Positions 1 to 6,742 of a stretch of DNA of 26,102 bases are shown here, piece by piece. This DNA comes from Christensenella sp. UBA5327 (lineage in GTDB: Bacteria; Bacillota; Clostridia; Christensenellales; Aristaeellaceae): the NCBI GenBank assembly GCA_002411105.1, contig DHQX01000004.1, positions 23,930-50,031 of the forward strand, read 5' to 3'. Below the pieces are notes generated by a model that was given only the letters and a program-made list of their open reading frames with translations, searched no databases and was not told where the DNA came from. How positions within the stretch are numbered: the first letter of the stretch is position 1; each line of letters begins with the position of its first letter. The translations under genes were made by a program, and so were the position numbers.

Positions 1-561
1 CCCCATGACCCCAAGGCCAGACTGCTGGGAAACCGCGGGGAGGATCTGGCCGGGCACGCGGGCCTGTTTGCAACCGCCCAGGACATGTGCAAGTTTGCCA
101 CAGGGCTGCTTGATGGCAGGCTGATATCAAGGGAGATGCTCTTAAGCATCGGCCCCAACCGCACCGGGCGGGTGGGGGAGGGGTATTACCGGCAGTATAT
201 GGGGCTGATCTGCTTTTCAAAATCTCCCGTCACCCGGCTGAGCGAGGTGCCGCAGTGGATGGGGGAGAAGGCCTTTGGCCTGTCCGGCTATACGGGCAAC
301 CACATTGCCGTTGACCCTGAAGCGGGTGTGTTTGACCTGTTCCTTGGCAACCGCTGCCACAACCGCCTGTCGGTGGTGGAGCCGGCTGAATCATCGCTTG
401 CGCTGGGCCTGAATGAGGATGGCTCGGGCGAGGTGGCCTGGCCGGACGGCCGGTTGGTGAAATCAAGCTTCCAATATGTCCATCAGAAGGACGCCCTGCT
501 GCATCAGCCGGCCTTTGACTGCCTGCGCTCGGCCGGGTGGCTGCATGAAAAGGAGAAATAG
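1..561 (+). CDS. Serine hydrolase, beta-lactamase/class C family (5'-truncated by window edge)
   Basis: The reading frame is open from base 1, so this is the C-terminal ~186 residues of a longer protein whose start lies outside the window. The segment GHAGLFATAQDM is the hallmark of the C-terminal half of class C beta-lactamase-like serine hydrolases (penicillin-binding-protein-like esterases and D-aminopeptidases), where the motif corresponds to the third active-site region. The later stretch SGYTGNHIAVDPEAG followed by FLGNRCH matches the usual end of this fold. The catalytic SxxK and YxN motifs would be upstream and cannot be checked. Two tandem TAG stops (559-564) separate it from the next ATG at 565, so it is almost certainly co-transcribed with the M20 amidohydrolase. 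The substrate is unknown. A peptide, ester or peptidoglycan-derived substrate is possible. Confidence 0.8.
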   Translation, partial: PHDPKARLLGNRGEDLAGHAGLFATAQDMCKFATGLLDGRLISREMLLSIGPNRTGRVGEGYYRQYMGLICFSKSPVTRLSEVPQWMGEKAFGLSGYTGNHIAVDPEAGVFDLFLGNRCHNRLSVVEPAESSLALGLNEDGSGEVAWPDGRLVKSSFQYVHQKDALLHQPAFDCLRSAGWLHEKEK

Positions 562-564
562 TAG

Positions 565-1731
565 ATGAAGGATTTGCTAAACCGGGCGGAGGCCCTGCAG
601 GAGGAGATGACCGCCTGGCGGAGGGCCTTTCACCAACAGCCGGAACTGACCCACCAGGAGGCTGGCACCCACCGGATGATCCGGGAGTTTTTAAAGGAGA
701 TGGGCATCCCCTTTGTGACCGCGGGGGACACCATCACGGTGGCGGAAATCAAGGGAGAAAAACCCGGAAAGGCCGCCGCCATCCGGGCGGACACCGACGC
801 GCTGCCGGTGATGGAGGAGACTGGCGCGGGCTACACCTCCCAGGTGCCGGGGGTGATGCACGCCTGCGGGCATGACATGCACATGGCCATCGGCCTGGGG
901 GCTGCCAGGCTGCTCTGGGATATGCGGGGGCGGCTTTCCGGGCGGGCGCTGGTGATTTTCCAGCCGGCGGAGGAGGGCGGCCACGGGGCCAGCCGGGTGG
1001 TTGAAACCGGCCTGGCGGACGGGGTGGATGCCTTTTTCGCGCTGCATGTGTGGCCGCAGCTGCAGACCGGAAAATATCAGCTCTCGCCAGGGGCGGTGTG
1101 CGCGGCGGCGGACAAGCTGATCATCGAGGTGAAAGGCCGGGGCGGGCATGGGGCCTACCCGGAGCTTTGCCATTCAGCGCTTTGGGCCGCGGCGGACATC
1201 GCCATGCAGCTGATGGCCCTGGTGCCGAAAAGCCCGGCGGACAGGCCCCTGCATGTGATGAGCATGGGACAGCTGCACACCGGCAGCAACTGGAACGTGA
1301 TCCCGGGGGAAGCGCGGCTGGAGGGGTCGCTGAGGACGCTTGACGCGCAGCTGCGGGAAAAGCTGCTGGGGAAAATCCAGGAATTGATGGAAAAAACCGC
1401 CCAAAAGCATGGCTGCACCGCCGCTTTCCAGGTGGACGCTGTGTGCGGGATTGTGTACAATGACAAGGCGCTCACCTTGCAGGCAAAGCCAGCCCTGGCG
1501 GCAGCGCTGGGGGAGGCGGCCGCGGACGCGCAGCAGACTGCCCTCATCGGGGATGACTTCTCCGACTACCGGGCCATCGGCCCCTGCTGTTATGCCCACC
1601 TGGGGGTGAAGCGCCCGGAGCAGCCGGAGGTGTTCCCGCTGCACCACCCCCGGTTTGACCCGGATGAAGCGGCGATGCCGGTGGGCGTGGCGGGGCTTTG
1701 CGCCAGCGTTTTGGCGGCGCTTGAAAACTGA
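565..1731 (+). CDS. M20D-family amidohydrolase/metallopeptidase
   Basis: This is a 388-residue member of the M20D amidohydrolases (hippurate hydrolase, IAA-amino-acid hydrolase, N-acetyl-diaminopimelate deacetylase, AbgB-like). These cytoplasmic di-metal enzymes cleave N-acyl or aminoacyl amide bonds. The expected metal ligands are visible: Cys101 and His103 in HACGHDMH, Glu136-Glu137 in QPAEEGGHGA (catalytic base plus ligand), His161 in ALHVWP, and a C-terminal His in PLHHPRF. RADTDALPV near residue 74 is also typical, and the lid domain starts near GRGGHGAYP. Length is normal for the family. The start is supported by AAGGAG about 10 bases upstream. The gene sits 3 bases after the serine hydrolase and 18 before the aldo/keto reductase, which suggests one operon. 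Family membership cannot fix the substrate. Confidence 0.9.
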   Translation: MKDLLNRAEALQEEMTAWRRAFHQQPELTHQEAGTHRMIREFLKEMGIPFVTAGDTITVAEIKGEKPGKAAAIRADTDALPVMEETGAGYTSQVPGVMHACGHDMHMAIGLGAARLLWDMRGRLSGRALVIFQPAEEGGHGASRVVETGLADGVDAFFALHVWPQLQTGKYQLSPGAVCAAADKLIIEVKGRGGHGAYPELCHSALWAAADIAMQLMALVPKSPADRPLHVMSMGQLHTGSNWNVIPGEARLEGSLRTLDAQLREKLLGKIQELMEKTAQKHGCTAAFQVDAVCGIVYNDKALTLQAKPALAAALGEAAADAQQTALIGDDFSDYRAIGPCCYAHLGVKRPEQPEVFPLHHPRFDPDEAAMPVGVAGLCASVLAALEN

Positions 1732-1749
1732 TAGAAGGGGAGAAAAGCC

Positions 1750-2898
1750 ATGCAGTATGTGCCGTTTGGAAATACCGGGAAGCAGGTTTCCCGCCTGGGC
1801 TTTGGCACCATGCGCCTGCCCACCGTGGAGAATGAAAAGGGCGAGCAGGTGATCGACCGGCCGGAGGCCATCGCCATGATCCGCCATGCCATTGACCGGG
1901 GGGTGAACTATGTGGACACCGCCTATGGCTATCATCAGGGGGAGAGCGAGGTGTTAACCGGCCTGGCGCTTAAAGACGGCTACCGGGAGCGGGTGATGCT
2001 GACCAGCAAGCTGCCCCAGTGGCTGCTGAAGGAAGCGGCGGACATGGACCGCTTCCTGGATGAGCAGCTGAAAAAACTGGGGGTTTCTTATCTTGACTTT
2101 TACCTGCTCCACGCCCTTGACCTGCAGGCCTTCAAGCGCCTGCAGTCTTTTGGCTATCAGGATTTCCTCAAGCGGGCAAAGGCGGACGGGCGCATCAGGT
2201 TTGCGGGCTTCTCCTTTCATGACGACAAGGACGCCTTTATCCAAATCATCGATGACTACCCCTGGGACATGGCGCAGATCCAGTTCAACTACCTGGATGA
2301 TGAGAGCCAGGCCACCCTGGAGGGCCTCAAATACGCGGGGTCAAAGGACATCCCGGTGGTGGTGATGGAGCCGCTGCGCGGCGGCGCCCTGGCCAACCCG
2401 CCGGCAGAGGTGGAAAAGCTGATCCAGGAAAATGACCGGGGCTATTCACCTGTGGATTGGGCCTTCCGCTACTGCGGGCAGTTTCCTGAGGTGGCCACCA
2501 TCCTCAGCGGCATGTCCACCATGGCCCAGGTGGAGGACAACCTGCGCATTTTTGAGCATGTGGCCACGGGCAGCCTGACGGACAAGGACCAGGCCTTTGT
2601 GAAAACGCTCAAGGACAGCTACCTCAAGCGCCTGAAGGTGGGCTGCACCGCCTGCAACTACTGCCAGCCCTGCCCTGAGGGGGTGCTGATCCCCAAAATC
2701 TTTGAGATATATAATGAAGGGCTCATGCTAAGCCGCCATGAGGCCATGTCCCGGCAATACAAGCAGGTGATCAGGGCTGAGGGGGACGCCTCCTTCTGCG
2801 TGGCCTGCGGCCAGTGCGAGGCCCTATGCCCCCAGCAGCTGCCCATCATCGACCTCCTGCAGACCATCGACCGGGAACTCAGGCAGGATGCAGTTTAA
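1750..2898 (+). CDS. Aldo/keto reductase with C-terminal [4Fe-4S] ferredoxin domain
   Basis: This 382-residue oxidoreductase has an aldo/keto reductase (TIM-barrel) domain over residues 1-290. The full catalytic tetrad can be placed: Asp56 and Tyr61 in DTAYGY, Lys87 in TSKLP and His121 in LLHALD. A C-terminal domain carries two cysteine clusters, C299/C302/C305/C308 and C350/C353/C356/C360, each followed by Pro, as in a 2x[4Fe-4S] ferredoxin module. This architecture is the COG1453-type 'predicted oxidoreductase of the aldo/keto reductase family' common in anaerobes. Fe-S centres suggest electron exchange with ferredoxin or flavin partners in addition to NAD(P)H. GAAGGGGAG precedes the ATG. 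The 3' end overlaps lgt by 11 bases. The physiological carbonyl substrate is unknown. Confidence 0.93.
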   Translation: MQYVPFGNTGKQVSRLGFGTMRLPTVENEKGEQVIDRPEAIAMIRHAIDRGVNYVDTAYGYHQGESEVLTGLALKDGYRERVMLTSKLPQWLLKEAADMDRFLDEQLKKLGVSYLDFYLLHALDLQAFKRLQSFGYQDFLKRAKADGRIRFAGFSFHDDKDAFIQIIDDYPWDMAQIQFNYLDDESQATLEGLKYAGSKDIPVVVMEPLRGGALANPPAEVEKLIQENDRGYSPVDWAFRYCGQFPEVATILSGMSTMAQVEDNLRIFEHVATGSLTDKDQAFVKTLKDSYLKRLKVGCTACNYCQPCPEGVLIPKIFEIYNEGLMLSRHEAMSRQYKQVIRAEGDASFCVACGQCEALCPQQLPIIDLLQTIDRELRQDAV

Positions 2899-3604
2899 TC
2901 TCTATGGCCTGGCCATTGCCCTGGGGGTGGCGGCTGCCATGCTGTATATGTCCCGCCAGGAGCAGGCCCAGGGCCTGCCCCGGGACACCGGCATTGACAT
3001 CGCGCTGTACGCCGTGCCCCTGGCGGTGGTGGTGTCCAGGCTCTATTATGTGGCCTTCACCTGGGACCGCTACAAGGGCGACCTGCTGGGCATCCTCCGG
3101 ATCTGGGAGGGCGGGGTGGCCATCTATGGCGGCATCATCGGCGGCGCCCTTGGGGTGTGGTGGCTTTCCAGGCGGAAAAAGCTGCCCTTCCTGGCGCTGG
3201 CAGACCTGGTGGCCCCGGGCTTGCTGCTGGGCCAGGCGATTGGCCGCTGGGGCAACTTCTTCAATGGCGAAGCCTATGGCCGCCTGATCACCGACCCGGC
3301 GCTGCAGTTCTTCCCCCTGGCGGTGTATGCTGACGGGGCCTGGCACATGGCCACCTTCTTTTATGAATCCATGTGGAACCTGGCCGGGGTGCTGTTTTTG
3401 CACCTGAACCGCAAGCGCTTCCTGGCAAGGGGGCGTGGCGTGCTTTTCGCCTGGTATGTGATCTGGTACGGTCTGGGCCGCATGGTGATTGAGGGGCTGC
3501 GCACCGACAGCCTGATGTGGGGCAGCTTCCGGGTGTCCCAGGTTTTGAGCGTCCTGCTGGTGCTGGCGGCGGGCGCCTGGGTTATCAGGCGGTATAGACG
3601 ATGA
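2888..3604 (+). CDS. lgt: Prolipoprotein diacylglyceryl transferase
   Basis: Lgt is an integral membrane enzyme that transfers diacylglycerol from phosphatidylglycerol to the lipobox cysteine of prolipoproteins, the first step of lipoprotein maturation. The 238-residue protein shows about seven hydrophobic segments and the family signature GRWGNFFNGEAYG (E. coli GRLGNFINGELWG). It also has the IWEGGVAIYGGIIGGALG loop and a C-terminal GLGRMVIEGLRTDSL that carries the conserved catalytic-region arginine. In the GG-loop, Tyr80 stands where E. coli has His103. The start ATG lies inside the 3' end of the aldo/keto reductase (11-base overlap) behind a weak AGGCAGG site, so translation is probably coupled. 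It is slightly shorter than the E. coli enzyme (about 290 residues), as is usual in Clostridia. Confidence 0.95.
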   Translation: MQFNLYGLAIALGVAAAMLYMSRQEQAQGLPRDTGIDIALYAVPLAVVVSRLYYVAFTWDRYKGDLLGILRIWEGGVAIYGGIIGGALGVWWLSRRKKLPFLALADLVAPGLLLGQAIGRWGNFFNGEAYGRLITDPALQFFPLAVYADGAWHMATFFYESMWNLAGVLFLHLNRKRFLARGRGVLFAWYVIWYGLGRMVIEGLRTDSLMWGSFRVSQVLSVLLVLAAGAWVIRRYRR

Positions 3605-4737
3605 GATACCTGCCCCTGTATCGCCTTCTGGTGCGCCTGATGCCGGGCAAGCGCCGGGGGCTTCATGTCATCCAGGGTGACCCGGCGATGGCAGAGCAGT
3701 TCGCAGCCATCTACCGGCGCCACCGTGCCCGGGGCGCGGCCCTGGGCTTGTTTGACAAGGACGGGCTCACATGCCACCTGGCCTATGGTCAGGCCCGGCG
3801 GAACATGCCGGTGGATGCGCAGACCGCGTTCAGGACCGCCTCGGTGTCCAAGATGGTGACAGCGGCCTTGGTGATGAAGCTGGCGGAAGCGGGGAAGATC
3901 GACCTGGACGCTGATTTGGAAGGGGTTTTGCCGTACTCCCTCAGGCACCCGGCGGCGCCTGAGATACCTATCACCCTGCGCATGCTCATGACCCATACCG
4001 CGGCCATCAGGGATGGCAGGGCGTATATTGCCTCCCTCGGGCAGGAAGCGCCGGCGGACAGCCTGCTGGCCCAGGACAGCCACACTGCTCACCTGCCGGG
4101 GGCAGGATGTGAATACTCCAACTTTGGCGTGGGGCTGGCCGCCTGCGCGCTGGAGGGCATGACGGGCGCTTCGTTTGAGGCGCTGGCGCAAACCTGGCTG
4201 TTTGGCCCGCTGGGCATGGATGCCAGCTATTACCCCCACCGCGTGGCCTCGCCCCTGGCAGACGCCTGGCGCATTCTGCCGCCATCGCCAGCCCCCGCCT
4301 TTGACGGAAAGACAAGGCAGGGCAGCCTCAAAGCAGGCTGGGATCAACCGGACCCTTTCACCCACTACAGCCTGGCCCAGGGCAACTGCTGCATGGACAT
4401 GAACAGCGCGGTCCGCCTGGGGCAGGCGCTGATGGCGCCGGGGTTTTTGAGCGCTGAGAGCCTGGACGCCATGCGCGCCCCCGCGGCCAGCCTGGCCCAC
4501 CGGGATCCGGCGCTCACCCAAGGCATCGGCACGTTTTTGCTCACAGACGCAGCCCTGAGCCCCCGGCGGCTCTTTGGCCACCAGGGCATGGCTTATGGCG
4601 CGGTGCACATGATCTTTTTAGATGTGGAGCGGGGTCTGGGCATCATCAGCTTCACCACCGGCGTATCAGAAGCCCGGGAGCATATCCTGGCGGATGTCAA
4701 CAAGGCACTGATAGCCGCCTGGCAGGGCAGGGCATGA
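3601..4737 (+). CDS. Serine hydrolase, class C beta-lactamase-like
   Basis: This 378-residue protein belongs to the beta-lactamase (class C/esterase EstB/D-aminopeptidase) superfamily, which uses an acyl-serine mechanism. All three active-site motifs are present: SxxK as S81-V-S-K84 in RTASVSKMV, YxN as Y172-S-N174 in CEYSNFG, and the HxG equivalent of KTG as H327-Q-G329 in LFGHQGMAYG. There is no convincing signal peptide or C-terminal membrane anchor, although the N-terminus is mildly hydrophobic. The true location (cytoplasm or surface) is therefore open. The start codon overlaps the lgt stop as ATGA, so it is translationally coupled to lgt. A housekeeping peptide/ester hydrolase is more likely than a resistance beta-lactamase, but that is inference. 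Confidence 0.9.
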   Translation: MRYLPLYRLLVRLMPGKRRGLHVIQGDPAMAEQFAAIYRRHRARGAALGLFDKDGLTCHLAYGQARRNMPVDAQTAFRTASVSKMVTAALVMKLAEAGKIDLDADLEGVLPYSLRHPAAPEIPITLRMLMTHTAAIRDGRAYIASLGQEAPADSLLAQDSHTAHLPGAGCEYSNFGVGLAACALEGMTGASFEALAQTWLFGPLGMDASYYPHRVASPLADAWRILPPSPAPAFDGKTRQGSLKAGWDQPDPFTHYSLAQGNCCMDMNSAVRLGQALMAPGFLSAESLDAMRAPAASLAHRDPALTQGIGTFLLTDAALSPRRLFGHQGMAYGAVHMIFLDVERGLGIISFTTGVSEAREHILADVNKALIAAWQGRA

Positions 4738-5363
4738 CGGATACAGTCATCGACATGATGAAGCGCACAGGCTGCCGGGTGATCAAGCTGGACAGCGGGG
4801 ACGACATGATCATCCCCCTGGCGGTGCTGAAAAAGGCGCCGCTTGCTGTGGGTCAGGCAGTGAGCCCCGCGGAATACCGCGCCAGGGTGCTGCCCCTGGA
4901 AAAGGCGCTGGCGCTGGAGCATGCGGCCCGCATGCTGATGGGCCGGGACCGGTCGGAGGGCGAAATCCGGAAAAAGCTGCAGGATATTGGCTACCAGGAG
5001 CAGACCGTGGCGCAGACGCTAAGCCGCCTGGTGGCGTCCCGACTGGTGGATGACAGCCGGTTTGTAGCTGATTTCATCAACATGAAAATAAAGCGCGTGG
5101 GCATCATGCGCATCCGGCAGGAGCTGAGGATGAAAGGCATAGCGCCTGAAGACATTGAAGCCGCCCTGGCTGAGGCTGATGGCGAGGTCCAGCTGGATGC
5201 GGCGGTGAAGCACGCCCGAAAGGCGCTCTCCAAAAAAACAAATGATCCCAGGCATCAGGCGCGCCTGGCCTTTGCGGCCCTGGCCCGCCGGGGCTATCCG
5301 CCGGATATCGCCAGAAAGGCCCTGGAATTAGCCCAGCAGGAGGCGGATGGCCTCCCCGGCTAA
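4734..5363 (+). CDS. recX: Regulatory protein RecX
   Basis: RecX binds RecA filaments and modulates homologous recombination. The core from about residue 60 contains three-helix RecX repeats: ARMLMGRDRSEGEIRKKL, then LVDDSRFVADFI and MRIRQELRMKG, then a third repeat with AFAALARRGYP. The first ~55 residues look like the small N-terminal domain seen in Firmicute RecX proteins (a short beta-rich segment with 'KLDSGDD...PLAVLKK'). Length (209 residues) is normal for this group. The start overlaps the serine-hydrolase stop as ATGA. The 3' end runs 36 bases into the convergent tcdA-like gene, so the two mRNAs must overlap. recA is not in the window. Confidence 0.9.
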   Translation: MTDTVIDMMKRTGCRVIKLDSGDDMIIPLAVLKKAPLAVGQAVSPAEYRARVLPLEKALALEHAARMLMGRDRSEGEIRKKLQDIGYQEQTVAQTLSRLVASRLVDDSRFVADFINMKIKRVGIMRIRQELRMKGIAPEDIEAALAEADGEVQLDAAVKHARKALSKKTNDPRHQARLAFAALARRGYPPDIARKALELAQQEADGLPG

Positions 5364-6029
5364 GGCCATGCCCGCCACCGGCGGCACATGAGACAGCGTC
5401 CCCGGGGTGGGGCGCGAAGAGGCGTTTTTGATGTTGAGGGGCATCGGCTCCTCATCGGAATACAGCACCCGGAGGCGCTGGATGCCCCGCTCCCGGCAGG
5501 CTTTGCGCATGCGCCGGGCTAGGGGGCAGACCTGGGTTTGGTAGATGTCCGCAAAGCGGAAGCGCAGCGGATCCTGCCGGTTGCCCGCGCCCATGGCGCT
5601 TAGCAGGATGAAGCTTCCCGCCTGCGCTTTTTCCGCCAGCAGCAGTTTGGCTTCCAGGGTGTCCACGCAGTCGATCACGGCGTCAGCGGCGTCAAGGGGC
5701 ACGCTGTCCGCGGTCTTCCGGTTGTAGAACACCGGGCAGAGGTCCAGTCTGACCGCCGGGTTGATGTCCCGCAGCCGCGCGCCTGTGGCCTCGGTTTTAA
5801 GCTGCCCCAGGGTGGAATAAAGGGCGATCACCTGGCGGTTGAGGTTGGACAGCTGCACCCGATCGTGATCCACCAGGATCAGGCGGCCCACGCCAAAGCG
5901 GGCCAGCGTCTCAGCGCAGCTGCCGCCCACGCCACCCAGGCCGAATACGGCAACGGTTGATTGCTGGAGCTTCTGGATGCCCTCAGGCCCCAGAAGGGAT
6001 TCTGTCCTTGAAAAAGGGCCGTCTGTCAT
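5328..6029 (-). CDS. tcdA: tRNA threonylcarbamoyladenosine dehydratase (ThiF/TcdA-family E1-like enzyme)
   Basis: This ThiF/MoeB/E1-superfamily protein most resembles TcdA (CsdL/YgdL), which uses ATP to cyclise t6A37 of tRNAs to ct6A. Seen in the sequence: an N-terminal FSRTESLLGPEG, the nucleotide-binding loop VFGLGGVGGSCAETL, the DHDRV..SNLNRQ segment, DCVDTLEAKLLL, and a C-terminal helix PPVAGMALAGEAIRL. I place the start at the ATG at 6029 (233 residues). A GAGGG site lies 8 bases upstream (6038-6042), whereas the upstream in-frame TTG at 6044 has no such site. It lies 11 bases after comF and ends the recD2-comF-tcdA run. The 3' end overlaps recX on the other strand. A molybdopterin/thiamine sulfur-carrier adenylyltransferase is the alternative, but no ThiS/MoaD gene is nearby. 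Confidence 0.88.
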   Translation of the reverse strand: MTDGPFSRTESLLGPEGIQKLQQSTVAVFGLGGVGGSCAETLARFGVGRLILVDHDRVQLSNLNRQVIALYSTLGQLKTEATGARLRDINPAVRLDLCPVFYNRKTADSVPLDAADAVIDCVDTLEAKLLLAEKAQAGSFILLSAMGAGNRQDPLRFRFADIYQTQVCPLARRMRKACRERGIQRLRVLYSDEEPMPLNIKNASSRPTPGTLSHVPPVAGMALAGEAIRLLLG

Positions 6030-6037
6030 CTTTTCAT

Positions 6038-6042
6038 CCCTC
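6038..6042 (-). promoter_or_regulatory. Ribosome-binding site deciding the tcdA start
   Basis: On the minus strand this reads GAGGG, 8 bases before the ATG at 6029. It supports the internal ATG over the TTG at 6044, which would sit inside or beside this site. Confidence 0.6.
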
Positions 6043-6742
6043 AATCCGCCACCGTGGCGGTGAGCAGGCTCACCCGAAGCGCCCCAGCCTCCCGCAGCGC
6101 CCGGGCGCAGTCCTGGGCGGTGGCTCCGGTGGTGCGCACGTCATCCACCAGCAGAATACTCTTGCCGGTCACCTCGGCCACGGCGCGGTACTTGTTGTGC
6201 GCGTTTTCAAGCCGCGCCACCCGCTTGAGGCTGGACTGGCGCCTGGTTCTCTCGTGTTTTTCAAGGGCGATCAGCAGTGCCAGGTCCGGCCGGTGATGCT
6301 GGATCATCCGGCAGAGCATCTCCGCCTGGTTGAACCCGCGCTGCCGGTGGTTGGATCTGTGCAGGGGAACTGGCACCAGATAATCAAAATGCTGGCCGGT
6401 GATGGTAAGCGCCATGGCCTGAGCCAGTGGCCGCCCCGCCGCCTCAACCGGGCCAAACTTGAGCCGGAGCACCAGCTGCCGCGCCTCTTCCCGGTGGTGG
6501 AAGGGGGCAAAAGCCCGGTCAATGCCCATCAGGCCACCCTGGGCGCAAAAGGAGCACTGCTTGCCCTGGCTCAAAAAGGACAGGCAGCGGGGGCAGAATA
6601 GCTGCTCAATCCCCTTTTCCGACAAGGCTTGCGCACAGGAAGCGCACAGCAGCTGGCCCGCGTCCAGCCTCCTGGGCTCATCACAGCCCAGGCAGCGGGC
6701 CTGGGGGAAGAGCAGAGAGGAAAGAAACGCGCCGATTTTCAT
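6041..6742 (-). CDS. comF: ComF family protein (zinc finger plus phosphoribosyltransferase domain)
   Basis: This 233-residue ComF-like protein relates to B. subtilis ComFC and E. coli GntX, which help process or import single-stranded DNA during competence and related DNA metabolism. The N-terminus has paired cysteine knuckles (CLGCDEP, LLCASC, LFCPRC, CSFC), as in a zinc-binding domain. The C-terminal half carries the type I phosphoribosyltransferase motif ILLVDDVRTTGATAQD and the upstream HRSNHRQRGFNQAEML segment typical of ComF. The ATG overlaps the recD2 stop codon as ATGA, so it is coupled to recD2. No other competence genes are in the window, so a role in natural transformation cannot be inferred here. 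Confidence 0.92.
   Translation of the reverse strand: MKIGAFLSSLLFPQARCLGCDEPRRLDAGQLLCASCAQALSEKGIEQLFCPRCLSFLSQGKQCSFCAQGGLMGIDRAFAPFHHREEARQLVLRLKFGPVEAAGRPLAQAMALTITGQHFDYLVPVPLHRSNHRQRGFNQAEMLCRMIQHHRPDLALLIALEKHERTRRQSSLKRVARLENAHNKYRAVAEVTGKSILLVDDVRTTGATAQDCARALREAGALRVSLLTATVAD

Noticed and set aside
3361..4608. 415-residue minus-strand open frame opposite the serine hydrolase
   Set aside because: It is an antisense shadow rich in Arg/His/Gln. The plus-strand protein has all three catalytic motifs.
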